DNA of 64,000 nucleotides from Fulverythrobacter ferritrahens (lineage in GTDB: Bacteria > Pseudomonadota > Alphaproteobacteria > Sphingomonadales > Sphingomonadaceae): positions 1-64,000 of the forward strand of contig NZ_JACDXU010000004.1 in assembly GCF_020539485.1 (NCBI RefSeq). The letters are read 5' to 3'. Shown in pieces: positions 42,173 through 50,455 of the stretch. Both the position numbers and the translations under genes were made by a program. Each line of letters opens with the position of its first letter. The stretch's first letter is position 1. Under the pieces are notes generated by a model. It was not told the origin of the DNA. It worked only from the letters and a program-made list of their open reading frames with translations, and made no database searches.

Positions 42173-43455
42173 ACCTTGCTCCAGCCTTCCCACCCGCAAG
42201 TGCCCGCAACATGGCGCTGCTGGTGCAACTGCGCTGGATGGCGGTGTTCGGCCAGCTCGTGACCATCTGGGTCGCGGGGCACCTGTTCGGCATTTCCCTG
42301 CCTCTGGTGCAGCTCGTTGCGGTGCCGGTCCTGTTGGCGATGATCAATCTTTCCACCATCGTGATCGGGCGGGAGCGGGAGGGATATACCTATCTCGAAT
42401 TGCTCGGCGCGCTGATGCTGGATGTGCTGGCGCTTGCCTGGCAGCTCTATTTCACGGGGGGGACGAACAATCCCTTCGCCTTCCTTTTCCTGCTGCAGAT
42501 CGTGATCGGCGCGATCCTTCTCCCTCCCAGCTGGAGCTGGATCGTGGCGGCAGCGGCCAGCCTGGCCTTCATCGTGCTGACCATTGTCGCACGCCCCCTG
42601 GCCCTGCCTGCCCGTCATGCGGGCCATCCCATGCAAATCTATGTCTTCGGCAGTGTGGTTTGCTTCCTGTTGATTGCGGCGCTCCTGGTGTTCTTCGTGA
42701 TCCGGATAGATCGCAACCGGCGGCAGAGCGACGCCGCGCTTGCCACTTTGCGCCAGCAGGCGGCGGAGGAACATCACATTGTGCGCATGGGGCTGCTCGC
42801 TTCCGGGGCAGCGCATGAACTGGGAACGCCCATGGCCACCATGTCCGTGCTGGTGGGGGACTGGCAGAAGCATCCCGCTATCCGAGGGAACCCGGAACTG
42901 CAGGAAGAACTGGCGGAAATGAATGCGGAACTGCTGCGCTGCAAGAAGATCGTCAGCGGCATTCTGATGTCCGCTGGCGAGGCGCGCGGTGAAAATCCCG
43001 CGGTCATGCCCCTGTCGGCCTTCCTTTCAGCCATCGCGTCGGAATGGGCGGAGCGTACCAATGGGGCGGTCAGATGGATCGACGAATTGCATGAGGACTT
43101 CCAGATCATTTCCGATCCTGCGCTGCGCCAGGTGATCGGCAATGTGATTGACAATGCCGTGGAAGTTTCGCCCTCCTTCGTCGAACTCAGGTCACGCGTT
43201 GCAGGGGGCATGCTGGAACTCGACATACTCGACCGTGGTCCGGGCTTTTCGCAGGAAATGATGGACGCATTCGGGAGGCCCTATTCTTCCACCAAGGGGC
43301 GTGACGGTGGCGGGCTTGGGTTGTTTCTCGTCGTCAATGTCGTGCGCAAGCTCGGGGGCAAGGTTGAAGTGCGTAACCCTGAGGCCGGCGGTGCGCTGGT
43401 ACGGCTGAGCATCCCGCTGGCGGCGCTGGCCAGTGGTGGAAGGGGGCGGAAATGA
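42169..43455 (+). CDS. regB: RegB/PrrB-type redox sensor histidine kinase
   Basis: 428 residues from ATG 42169, which overlaps the SURF1 stop as ATGA. Six membrane helices precede the kinase core. Between them is GGTNNPF (residues 97-103), the quinone-binding heptapeptide of RegB. The phospho-His is in LASGAAHELGTPMATMSVLVGDW (His216). Cys258 in LLRCKKIVSGIL lies where RegB carries its redox-active Cys (inference from position). The ATPase domain has NVIDNAVEVSP, DRGPGFS and GGGLGLFLV. RegB senses quinone pool and redox state and controls respiratory and anaerobic genes. It is in the same operon as the oxidase it may regulate, followed by its response regulator. Confidence 0.9.
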   Translation: MNLAPAFPPASARNMALLVQLRWMAVFGQLVTIWVAGHLFGISLPLVQLVAVPVLLAMINLSTIVIGREREGYTYLELLGALMLDVLALAWQLYFTGGTNNPFAFLFLLQIVIGAILLPPSWSWIVAAAASLAFIVLTIVARPLALPARHAGHPMQIYVFGSVVCFLLIAALLVFFVIRIDRNRRQSDAALATLRQQAAEEHHIVRMGLLASGAAHELGTPMATMSVLVGDWQKHPAIRGNPELQEELAEMNAELLRCKKIVSGILMSAGEARGENPAVMPLSAFLSAIASEWAERTNGAVRWIDELHEDFQIISDPALRQVIGNVIDNAVEVSPSFVELRSRVAGGMLELDILDRGPGFSQEMMDAFGRPYSSTKGRDGGGLGLFLVVNVVRKLGGKVEVRNPEAGGALVRLSIPLAALASGGRGRK

Positions 43456-43988
43456 CCAACCCAGATCCTCGCCTCGTGATCGTTGAGGACGATCCCGCCT
43501 TTGCCCGCACCTTGTGCCGTTCCTTTGAGCGTCGCGGCTATGCGGTCCGCCATGCGGCCAGCCCGGAGGCGCTGGAGAAGCTTCTGGAGAGCGAGACCTT
43601 CGATTATGCGGTGGTCGATCTGAAGCTCGGCACGGCATCGGGGCTGGGCTGTGTCCAGATGCTGCACCAGCTTGACCCGGAAATGCGCATTGTCGTGCTT
43701 ACCGGCTTCGCGAGCATTGCCACGGCGGTGGAGGCCATCAAGCTGGGGGCGTCGCACTATCTGGCCAAGCCTGCCAATACGGACGATATTGAAGAGGCCT
43801 TCGGGCGCGAGGGCGGCGATCCCAGCGTGCCGGTGGATACACGCAAAAGCTCGATCAAAACGGTCGAATGGGAATATATCCACTCAACCCTCGTGGAATG
43901 CGATTTCAACATTTCCGAGGCAGCCCGCAGGCTTGGAATGCACCGCCGGACCCTGGCGAGGAAGCTTGAGAAGCGGCAGCTGCGCTGA
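43452..43988 (+). CDS. regA: RegA/PrrA/ActR-type response regulator
   Basis: 178 residues; ATG 43452 overlaps the regB stop (ATGA). The receiver domain has LVIVEDDPAFARTL, phosphoacceptor Asp56 in YAVVDLKLGTASGL, VVLTGFAS and Lys106 in YLAKPANTDD. After a short proline-containing linker comes the Fis-type helix-turn-helix (VEWEYIHSTLVECDFNISEAARRLGMHRRTLARKLEKR), almost invariant across RegA proteins. Global redox regulator; targets in relatives include oxidases, nitrogen and carbon fixation genes. Last gene of the cyo operon. Confidence 0.92.
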   Translation: MTNPDPRLVIVEDDPAFARTLCRSFERRGYAVRHAASPEALEKLLESETFDYAVVDLKLGTASGLGCVQMLHQLDPEMRIVVLTGFASIATAVEAIKLGASHYLAKPANTDDIEEAFGREGGDPSVPVDTRKSSIKTVEWEYIHSTLVECDFNISEAARRLGMHRRTLARKLEKRQLR

Positions 43989-44023
43989 ACCGGGGCCCGG
44001 CTATGCCAGGCCCAGATCTTGGA

Positions 44024-44722
44024 TCAGGCCGCGTCCACGAGGACGATTTCGCTATCCTCCAGCGCGGTAACCCGCAGAACATCGAGATCGCTGATCGCGA
44101 CGCCGTCACGGGCATTCACTCGGACATCGTCGATCTGCACGGCTCCGCTCGCGGGAACGAGATAGGCCTTGCGATCCTTGCCGAGCGGATATTCCGCCGT
44201 TTCACCAGCCCGCAGGGTCGCGCCCAACACGCGGGCATCCGTGCGGATGGGCAGGGCATCATCGTCATTCTCGAAACCGGAAGCCAGCGTTACGAAATGG
44301 CCTGCGCGGTCACCCTTGGGGAAGGGCTTGGCGCCCCAGCTCGGCGGTTCGCCTTCGCGGGTGGGGATGATCCAGATCTGGAAGATCCGGGTGGTCACAT
44401 CCTCCAGATTATATTCCGAATGGCGGATGCCGGTGCCGGCGCTCATCACCTGAACGTCGCCTGCTTCGGTGCGGCCCTTGTTGCCCAGGCTGTCCTGATG
44501 AGTGATCGCGCCTTCGCGGACATAAGTGATGATTTCCATGTCGCGATGCGGATGCGGCGGGAAGCCGGTCTGCGGCGCGATTGTATCGTCGTTCCAGACG
44601 CGCAGGTTGCCCCAGTGGACCCGTGCCGGATCGTGGTAACCTGCGAAGGAGAAGTGGTGATGGGCATCGAGCCAGCCATGGTTGGCGGCGCCGAGGCTTT
44701 CAAAGGGGCGAAGTTCGATCAT
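44024..44722 (-). CDS. Pirin family protein (bicupin)
   Basis: 232 residues from ATG 44722, with AGGAGA 6 nt upstream; a start 30 nt earlier lacks this. The N-terminal cupin shows the pirin signature FPPHPHRDMEIITYVREGAITHQDSLGN, with metal-binding His residues, then MSAGTGIRHSEYN. The domain-2 half is shorter and degenerate. Bacterial pirins (YhaK/YhhW-like) have quercetinase activity or act as oxidative-stress or redox regulators. It is divergent from the LysR gene, a common pairing in proteobacteria, and so is probably under its control. The oxidase-operon end lies 35 nt away, convergent. Confidence 0.88.
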   Translation of the reverse strand: MIELRPFESLGAANHGWLDAHHHFSFAGYHDPARVHWGNLRVWNDDTIAPQTGFPPHPHRDMEIITYVREGAITHQDSLGNKGRTEAGDVQVMSAGTGIRHSEYNLEDVTTRIFQIWIIPTREGEPPSWGAKPFPKGDRAGHFVTLASGFENDDDALPIRTDARVLGATLRAGETAEYPLGKDRKAYLVPASGAVQIDDVRVNARDGVAISDLDVLRVTALEDSEIVLVDAA

Positions 44723-44834
44723 GGTCTGTCTCCTGGCGCGGCGTTGGAACACCGCTGTTGAACCCCATTTAGGCCTTGTCAGCTTTCCTGTTCAGATGGA
44801 TTAAATCCGGCACAATGTTCGAGGAAATTGAAAA

Positions 44835-45764
44835 GTGAGCAATCCTGGCACGCCGACTTTCGATCAGTTGCGGATCTTCCTCGCGATCGTCGATACGGGC
44901 AGCTTCGCGGCTGCCGGGCGCAAGCTCAACCGCGCGGTTTCCGTCATCAGCTATGGCATTTCCAATCTGGAGGCGCAGCTCGGGCTGACGCTGTTCGACA
45001 GGGAAGGGACGCGCAAGCCGCAGCTGACCGTGGCAGGGCGCGCGCTGCTGGCTGAAGTGCGGACGATTTCCGATGGGATCGACGGGTTGCGCGCGAAGGT
45101 GAAGGGCTTGCTCGACGGGCTGGAGGCTGAGGTCGATCTGGCAGTGGATGTGATGTTCCCCATGGACCGGCTGGCGCGGGTGCTGCGCGCTTTCGCAAAG
45201 GAGTTCCCCACCGTGCAATTGCGCCTCCACGCAGAAACGCTGGGCGCGATCACGGCTATGGTTCTGGATCGCAAGGCGATCATCGGCATATCCGGCCCGC
45301 TTTCGACGGGAGTGGAAGCAATAGAGAGCGTTTCGGCCGGCTCCATCGCGATGGTCCCGGTGGCAGCGCCCGATCATCCGCTGGGGCGGATGGACCCGAT
45401 TCCACCGGGCGCCGGACGGGAATATACGCAGATCGTGCTGACCGATCGTTCGCGCTTTACCGAAGGGCAGGATTTCTCCGTACTCAGCCCCAAGACCTGG
45501 CGGCTGGCCGATCTGGGAACCAAGCACGCCCTGCTGCGGGAAGGGATCGGCTGGGGCAACATGCCGCTGCCGATGATAGAAGACGATCTTGTGGCCGGGA
45601 CGCTGGTGCGCCTTGCCATGCCGGATCAACCGGGCGGCACCTATCGCTTTTCCGGCATCTGGCGCCGGGATACTCCTCCCGGCCCGGCGGCTTCCTGGCT
45701 GCTCGACCAGTTCGTGATGCTGGGGCGGGATGATCGGGAATTGCCCGGCATGGGCGATGTCTGA
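44835..45764 (+). CDS. LysR family transcriptional regulator
   Basis: 309 residues from GTG 44835 with GAGGAAA upstream. The N-terminal winged helix is FDQLRIFLAIVDTGSFAAAGRKLNRAVSVISYGISNLEAQLGLTLFDREG. The effector domain (about 90-300) contains the periplasmic-binding-like segments VDLAVDVMFPM and GSIAMVPVAAPDHPL. The inducer is unknown. It is divergent from the pirin gene across a 112-nt gap, which should contain the LysR site; I could not pick out a clear T-N11-A palindrome. Confidence 0.9.
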   Translation: MSNPGTPTFDQLRIFLAIVDTGSFAAAGRKLNRAVSVISYGISNLEAQLGLTLFDREGTRKPQLTVAGRALLAEVRTISDGIDGLRAKVKGLLDGLEAEVDLAVDVMFPMDRLARVLRAFAKEFPTVQLRLHAETLGAITAMVLDRKAIIGISGPLSTGVEAIESVSAGSIAMVPVAAPDHPLGRMDPIPPGAGREYTQIVLTDRSRFTEGQDFSVLSPKTWRLADLGTKHALLREGIGWGNMPLPMIEDDLVAGTLVRLAMPDQPGGTYRFSGIWRRDTPPGPAASWLLDQFVMLGRDDRELPGMGDV

Positions 45765-45790
45765 GCAGTTCTGGCGCATAGCCCAAACGA

Positions 45791-45820
45791 ATGCCGGGCA
45801 GGTTCGCACCCGCCCGGCAT
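45791..45820. terminator. Bidirectional terminator between convergent genes
   Basis: ATGCCGGGC and GCCCGGCAT form a perfect 9-bp stem, with an inner GGT/ACC pair and TCGC loop. It sits midway between the LysR stop (45764) and the end of the convergent hydrolase (45840). No strong T-run on either side, so activity may be modest. Confidence 0.6.
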
Positions 45821-45839
45821 CGCTATTCCATTTGCTCGA

Positions 45840-46676
45840 TCAGCTTTCGATGAAGGCCAGCAGATCGGGATTGATGGTGTCGGCATTCACCGTCAGCATA
45901 CCGTGCGGGAAGCCTTCATAGATCTTCAGCGTGGGATCGGGCAGGATTTCCGCCTGGAGCACCGCCGAGTTCCTGTAGGGCACGATCTGGTCGTCATCGC
46001 CATGCAGCACCAGTGTGGGAACGGTCATGGCCTTTAGATCGTCAGTCTGGTCGGTCTCCGAAAAGGCCTTGATGCCGTCATGATGGGCCTTGGCACTGCC
46101 CATCATGCCCTGGCGCCACCAATTGTCGATCACGGCGGATAGCATTTTCGCGCCTTCCCGGTTGAAGCCGTAGAACGGGCCGGCAGCGACATCGCGGAAG
46201 AACTGCGCGCGGTTTGCGGCCAGTTCACTGCGGAAACCGTCGAACACTTCGATCGGCAGGCCACCGGGATAGCGCTCGGTCTTGAGCATGATCGGCGGGA
46301 TGGCCGATACGAGCACGGCCTTTGCCACACGGCCCTGCGGAATGCCGTAGCGGGCGACATAGGCCGCGACTTCGCCGCCGCCAGTGGAATGGCCGATATG
46401 GACTGCGTTGCGCAGGTCGAGATGCTCGGCCACAGCTGCGGCATCGGCGGCATAATGCGCGATGTCGTGGCCTTCGCTCACCTGGGAGGATCGGCCATGG
46501 CCCCGGCGGTCATGCGCCACTACGCGGTAGCCGTGCTGGAGGAAGAACAGCATCTGCGTATCCCAATCATCGGAAGACAGCGGCCAGCCATGATGGAACA
46601 CGATGGGCTGGGCATCCTTCGGGCCCCAGTCCTTGAAGAAGATTTCGACGCCGTCCTTGGTGGTTACGTAAGTCAT
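45840..46676 (-). CDS. Alpha/beta-hydrolase, non-heme chloroperoxidase/arylesterase type
   Basis: 278 residues. The sequence opens YVTTKDGVEIFFKDWGPKDAQPIVFHHGWPLSSDDW, the standard start of cofactor-free haloperoxidase-like esterases. The triad is visible: Ser97 in HIGHSTGGGE, Asp in LHGDDDQIVPY and His in EGFPHGM. The oxyanion-hole region is HHGWPLS. Members show perhydrolase, esterase or lactonase activity; the natural substrate is unknown. No signal peptide, so it is cytoplasmic. It stands alone, convergent with the LysR gene. Confidence 0.87.
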   Translation of the reverse strand: MTYVTTKDGVEIFFKDWGPKDAQPIVFHHGWPLSSDDWDTQMLFFLQHGYRVVAHDRRGHGRSSQVSEGHDIAHYAADAAAVAEHLDLRNAVHIGHSTGGGEVAAYVARYGIPQGRVAKAVLVSAIPPIMLKTERYPGGLPIEVFDGFRSELAANRAQFFRDVAAGPFYGFNREGAKMLSAVIDNWWRQGMMGSAKAHHDGIKAFSETDQTDDLKAMTVPTLVLHGDDDQIVPYRNSAVLQAEILPDPTLKIYEGFPHGMLTVNADTINPDLLAFIES

Positions 46677-46988
46677 GGGACATTCCTTCGCTTCTCTGAT
46701 GCCATCTCGGTTGTGGCTTGCCTTTCAGGCGATAGAGGCGGGAATGGCGGAGAAAGGCTGTCCGCCGGCCCGATATGAGTAATCGTCAGTCGCTGTCGAA
46801 GCGTCGGACCGATGCGGCAGGGCCTCGGTCACAACTCCTTCTCAAAACCTGCTTCCCCGCTCTCGCTGAGGTGAGCGCAGGTTTAGGGGGAGTTTTTCTT
46901 TCCAGTCAGAGTGATAAAATCGTCTCGACTGTTCCAGTAATTAGAAAAGTTTGCAGCCTTGAGGCTGAGGCAGTCTGGCCGCTGATTT
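46677..46988. other. Intergenic region, nothing recognised
   Basis: 312 nt between the hydrolase start and the nitroreductase end, both on the minus strand. It must hold the hydrolase promoter. The short open frames here have no family character and no ribosome-binding site. No palindrome or repeat stands out. Confidence 0.5.
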
Positions 46989-47549
46989 TCAGCCTATCCA
47001 GCGAATATCGGGCCGATTGCGCGCAACGGGCGGTACACCGTGGCGTGGATGGCCGAGAATGATCGGGGCGACCGGGACATGCGATGGCGGCAGCGATAGC
47101 AGGGCCTTGCCTTCCGGCGTGTTCAGCCAGCCCTGAGCAAAGCCGATCCAGCAGGATCCCAGACCTTCTGCCGCGGCGGCAAGCATCAGGTTCTCGGCCG
47201 CAAGCGCGCAGTCCAGATGGCTCCAATTATCGTCCTGCGTGGCGGAGATCAGGACCAGTGCCGGTGCGTGATAGAAGATATGGAACTCACTGCTGCGCAG
47301 CATCACGGCGAAGTGATCCGATCCTTCCACGGGCGGGACGGTCTCCAGCATATGCGCTTTCGCTTTGTCCGAGACCTGCTGGAGAATGGCCTGATCGCGT
47401 ACCACGCAGAAGGCCCAGGGCTGCCGGTTCATGGCGCTGGGCGCTTCGATAGCCAGCTCGATCAGGGCCTGGATCTGCTTGTCGCTCAACGGGTCCGGCA
47501 GATATTCGCGCACCGCACGGCGGGTAAGGATTGCCTGCTTCAGGTCCAT
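46989..47549 (-). CDS. Nitroreductase family protein
   Basis: 186 residues, a short FMN-dependent nitroreductase. Motifs: ILTRRAVREYLPDPLSDKQIQALIELAIEAPSAMNRQPWAFCVVRD (FMN phosphate and isoalloxazine contacts), YHAPALVLI, and LAAAAEGLGSCWIGFAQG. The end PPVARNRPDIRWIG is normal. It is expected to reduce nitroaromatics, quinones or similar with NAD(P)H in the cytoplasm. Many such genes belong to FNR or FixK-controlled low-oxygen regulons. An FNR-type box lies 104 nt upstream, shared with the divergent Crp/Fnr gene. Confidence 0.9.
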   Translation of the reverse strand: MDLKQAILTRRAVREYLPDPLSDKQIQALIELAIEAPSAMNRQPWAFCVVRDQAILQQVSDKAKAHMLETVPPVEGSDHFAVMLRSSEFHIFYHAPALVLISATQDDNWSHLDCALAAENLMLAAAAEGLGSCWIGFAQGWLNTPEGKALLSLPPSHVPVAPIILGHPRHGVPPVARNRPDIRWIG

Positions 47550-47652
47550 CGGGCTTCTCCAAGTGCTGCCCTGAGCGATAACAGCGCGCGATCAGGGGCG
47601 AATCCGGTCCTCCATTGTCGCGGAAATATAGGGCCCGCCCACAGCGCCGCAC

Positions 47653-47666
47653 TTGAGCGCAATCAA
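47653..47666. promoter_or_regulatory. FNR-type box TTGAG-CGCA-ATCAA
   Basis: One base from the TTGAT-N4-ATCAA consensus, in the divergent gap between the nitroreductase (start 47549) and the Crp/Fnr gene (start 47755). It fits autoregulation plus control of the nitroreductase. Confidence 0.7.
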
Positions 47667-47754
47667 GTACAGCCGGCATTTACGTAGGTTTCCTGATTAT
47701 GGTTTCCGGCCTGAACCTTAAGCTGGGCGACATTAGCAGAACGGGGAACATGCC

Positions 47755-48396
47755 ATGTACCGCCCAGCCATCGCGCCAATTGAAATGCCGGTTACCGAGC
47801 GCATTGCCCGTGCGGGGGAGACGCTCTTCCTTGAGGGCGATCCCTGCGATTATGTCTACGAATTGCGGGAAGGTATCGCGCGCGGCGTGAATTTCATGGC
47901 CAGCGGCGAACGGCAGATCAGCGCCTTCTTCTTCTCCGGTGACCAGATCGGCCTGCCTTTGGGGGATCGCTATCGCTACACTGCCGAAGCGGTAACCGAA
48001 TTGCGTTACGTGCTGCATTCGCGCTCGGGCTGGAACGAGGCATTCCTCAGGAATTGCCGGGACGGGGGGCAGTTCCTGCAGTCTATCGGGGCAGAGCAGG
48101 ACCCGATTTTCCGCCGGGGGATCGTGATCGGCCGGCATGGCCTGCTGGTGCGGATTTGCGCATTCCTGATGGTGATGATCGACCGGCTGCCCAGCGATGG
48201 GTCGGATTTCATCTTCCCGCTCACCCAGTCCGATATCGGGGCCTATCTCGCCACCACGCCCGAAAGCGTGTGCCGGGGCTTCCGGCAATTGCGCGAGATG
48301 GGCGCCATCGCCACGCCCAAGCGGGATCGCCTGCGGATTCTCGATCGGGAAATGATCGAATCCATTGCCAGCGGCGCGGATCACTGGGGAATTTGA
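47755..48396 (+). CDS. Crp/Fnr family transcriptional regulator without an Fe-S cysteine cluster (FixK-like)
   Basis: 213 residues. The N-terminal cyclic-nucleotide-like beta-roll (GETLFLEGDPCDYVYELREGIARG) and dimer helix lead to the helix-turn-helix FPLTQSDIGAYLATTPESVCRGFRQLREMGAI. The recognition helix keeps Glu170 and Arg174 of the E-x-x-S-R signature that reads TTGAT, but Cys173 replaces the Ser. Cys residues at 31, 101, 135 and 173 do not form the FNR [4Fe-4S] pattern, so it is unlikely to sense oxygen directly. With fixLJ 6 kb away it may fill the FixK role in a FixLJ-K cascade. The FNR box at 47653 lies 88 nt upstream. Confidence 0.88.
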   Translation: MYRPAIAPIEMPVTERIARAGETLFLEGDPCDYVYELREGIARGVNFMASGERQISAFFFSGDQIGLPLGDRYRYTAEAVTELRYVLHSRSGWNEAFLRNCRDGGQFLQSIGAEQDPIFRRGIVIGRHGLLVRICAFLMVMIDRLPSDGSDFIFPLTQSDIGAYLATTPESVCRGFRQLREMGAIATPKRDRLRILDREMIESIASGADHWGI

Positions 48397-48429
48397 AGGG
48401 AGCGCCTGCGGAGGCGCGCCCGAGGCGCG

Positions 48430-49332
48430 TCAGCGGGTGACCAGCGTTCCCGCGCGCCCTTCCATCACGGCCTGAAGATCCGCCAGCGCGCCAATGGCGG
48501 CGGGGTTTCCAGTCGAACCGGCGAAAGCGGCAGCGGCTTGAACCTTGGGCAGCATCGATCCTTCGGCAAAATCATGCCCGGTAATTTCAGCGGCGCTCAA
48601 TTCCCGCAGGGCGCGCTGTTCGGGAGAACCCCAGCCTGTGTAGACCGCATCGACATCGGTCAGAATGATCAGGCGATCCGCCTTCAATTGCTGGGCGAGC
48701 AATGCGGCGGCCAGATCCTTGTCGATCACCGCCTCGATCCCGCTGAGCAGGCCGGCCGCATCGCGCAACACGGGAATCCCACCTCCGCCGCAGCAGATGG
48801 TGACCACGCCGCCGTCGAACAGATGAGCGATCTCCGCCATTTCGATGATCCCGACGGGGCGAGGGGAGGGCACCACCCGGCGAAAGCCCTTGCCGTCGGC
48901 AGCGAAGCTCCAGTCTCGTCCGATGCCTGCGCGCCCTTCCTCAATCGAACCGTAGACCGGTCCGATAGGCTTGGTGGGGCGGGCAAAAGCGGGATCATCC
49001 GCTTCCACCATTGTCTGCGTGAGAACGCTGGCGACGAGGCGGGAAGGGGCGGCATTGCGTAATTCCTGGGCAATGACATAGCCGATCATGCCCTGCGATT
49101 CCGCGCCCAGCACATCCAGCGGATAAGGTGGCACCGCGTCATAGGCCGCTGCCTCGAGCGCCAGCAGACCCACTTGCGGGCCATTGCCGTGAACGATGGC
49201 CACCTGATGCCCTTCGCACGCCGTGGCCAGCGCGACCGCTGCAGCCTGCATGTTGCGCCGCTGGTTTTCCTCGGTCAGGGCTTCCCCCCGCTTGAGCAGC
49301 GCATTGCCGCCCAGCGCGATGACCAGCCGCAT
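48430..49332 (-). CDS. arcC: Carbamate kinase
   Basis: 300 residues, full length. Motifs: IALGGNALLKRGE at the N-terminus, VAIVHGNGPQVGLLALE, LDVLGAESQGMIGYVIAQEL, the subdomain RRVVPSPRP, VICCGGGGIPV-like VTICCGGGGIPVL, and IDKDLAAALLAQQLKADRLIILTDVDAVY. It transfers phosphate from carbamoyl phosphate to ADP, making ATP, CO2 and NH3. It is the last gene of the agmatine deiminase operon, 1 nt after aguA (counterpart of aguC in Enterococcus). Confidence 0.93.
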   Translation of the reverse strand: MRLVIALGGNALLKRGEALTEENQRRNMQAAAVALATACEGHQVAIVHGNGPQVGLLALEAAAYDAVPPYPLDVLGAESQGMIGYVIAQELRNAAPSRLVASVLTQTMVEADDPAFARPTKPIGPVYGSIEEGRAGIGRDWSFAADGKGFRRVVPSPRPVGIIEMAEIAHLFDGGVVTICCGGGGIPVLRDAAGLLSGIEAVIDKDLAAALLAQQLKADRLIILTDVDAVYTGWGSPEQRALRELSAAEITGHDFAEGSMLPKVQAAAAFAGSTGNPAAIGALADLQAVMEGRAGTLVTR

Positions 49333-49333
49333 G

Positions 49334-50455
49334 TCAGCGTCCCTTGGCGGAGATCACGCGCCGGCCGAGCGGCTCCTGCTGGGTGATGCAGTGGATGTTG
49401 CCGCCGCCGAGCAGGATCTCGCGCCCGGGCACGGCGATGATGCGGCGCCCGGGGAACAATTCGGCAAGGCTCTGCTGCGCGGCAGCGTCGCGCGGATCAT
49501 CGAAGCTGGGCGCCACGATCACATCATTGGCAATGTAGAAATTGACATAGGATGCGGCCAGTCTGTCCCCCGGCTGGCGGGGCAGCGTGCCGGGCACATG
49601 ATCGATATCCGCCGCTTCTTCCGCCGTGATCAGCACCGGGTCGGGCTGGTGGAGCTTGTGGACCTTGAGCGGCCGCCCCTTCGCATCGCGCATCGTGGCG
49701 AGGCGATCGAGAGCTTCGGCGGAAATCTCATATTGCGGATCGGACTTGTCCTCGGTCCAGGTCAGGATCACTTCGCCGGGCGCAACGAAACGGCAGAAAT
49801 TGTCCACGTGGCCATCCGTCTCGTCGAGATAGACGCCCTTCGCCAGCCACAGCACCTTCTGGACGCCGAGATAATCGCACAGCATCTGCTCGATCTGTTC
49901 CCGGCTCAGTTCGGGATTGCGGTTTTCGTTCAGCAGGCACTCTTCCGTGGTGATGACGGTGCCTTCGCCATCGACGTCGATCGAGCCGCCCTCAAGGATG
50001 AAATCCGGGGCGTAGCGATCGTCGCGTTCCAGTTCGAGCACCTTCTCGCCTACCAGATCGTCCTGGTCCCAGGGGAAATACAGCCCGCCTAACAAACCGC
50101 CCCAGGCGTTGAACTTCCAGTCCACTCCGCGAACCACGCCTTCGTCATTGACCAGGAAGGTGGGCCCGCAATCGCGAATCCAGCTGTCATTGCTGGTCAT
50201 TTCCACCACACGGATCGCCGGATCGAGCAGTTCGCGCGCGATGATATACTGGCCGGGCGAGACGCAGACCGTAACCGGCTCGCCCTGAGCAATCGCCGCC
50301 GCCACGGCAGCGAAGGCGTGCTGGGCGGGTTTCGCGCCGCGACGCCAGTTGTCCGAACGTTCGGGCCACAGCATCCAGCAGCCGATATGCGGTTCCCATT
50401 CGGCAGGCATGCGAAAGCCATCGGCGCGAGGGGTAGTGGAAAGCAGCTTAGGCAT
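49334..50455 (-). CDS. aguA: Agmatine deiminase
   Basis: 373 residues, the usual length. The guanidine-group-modifying fold is clear: [40 protein letters not shown] (binding acids), [41 protein letters not shown] (catalytic His) and the nucleophile Cys356 in [15 protein letters not shown]. It converts agmatine to N-carbamoylputrescine and ammonia in the cytoplasm. The start ATG lies inside the last codons of the permease (8-nt overlap). It is the diagnostic gene showing that this operon uses agmatine, not arginine. Confidence 0.94.
   Translation of the reverse strand: MPKLLSTTPRADGFRMPAEWEPHIGCWMLWPERSDNWRRGAKPAQHAFAAVAAAIAQGEPVTVCVSPGQYIIARELLDPAIRVVEMTSNDSWIRDCGPTFLVNDEGVVRGVDWKFNAWGGLLGGLYFPWDQDDLVGEKVLELERDDRYAPDFILEGGSIDVDGEGTVITTEECLLNENRNPELSREQIEQMLCDYLGVQKVLWLAKGVYLDETDGHVDNFCRFVAPGEVILTWTEDKSDPQYEISAEALDRLATMRDAKGRPLKVHKLHQPDPVLITAEEAADIDHVPGTLPRQPGDRLAASYVNFYIANDVIVAPSFDDPRDAAAQQSLAELFPGRRIIAVPGREILLGGGNIHCITQQEPLGRRVISAKGR

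Noticed and set aside
46775-47062. 95-codon open frame on the plus strand between the hydrolase and nitroreductase
   Set aside because: No ribosome-binding site or family; overlaps the end of the nitroreductase in antisense.
48402-48417. Small GCGCCT-GCGG-AGGCGC hairpin between the Crp/Fnr gene and carbamate kinase
   Set aside because: Only 6 bp, no T-run on either strand; may act as a weak convergent stop but evidence is poor.
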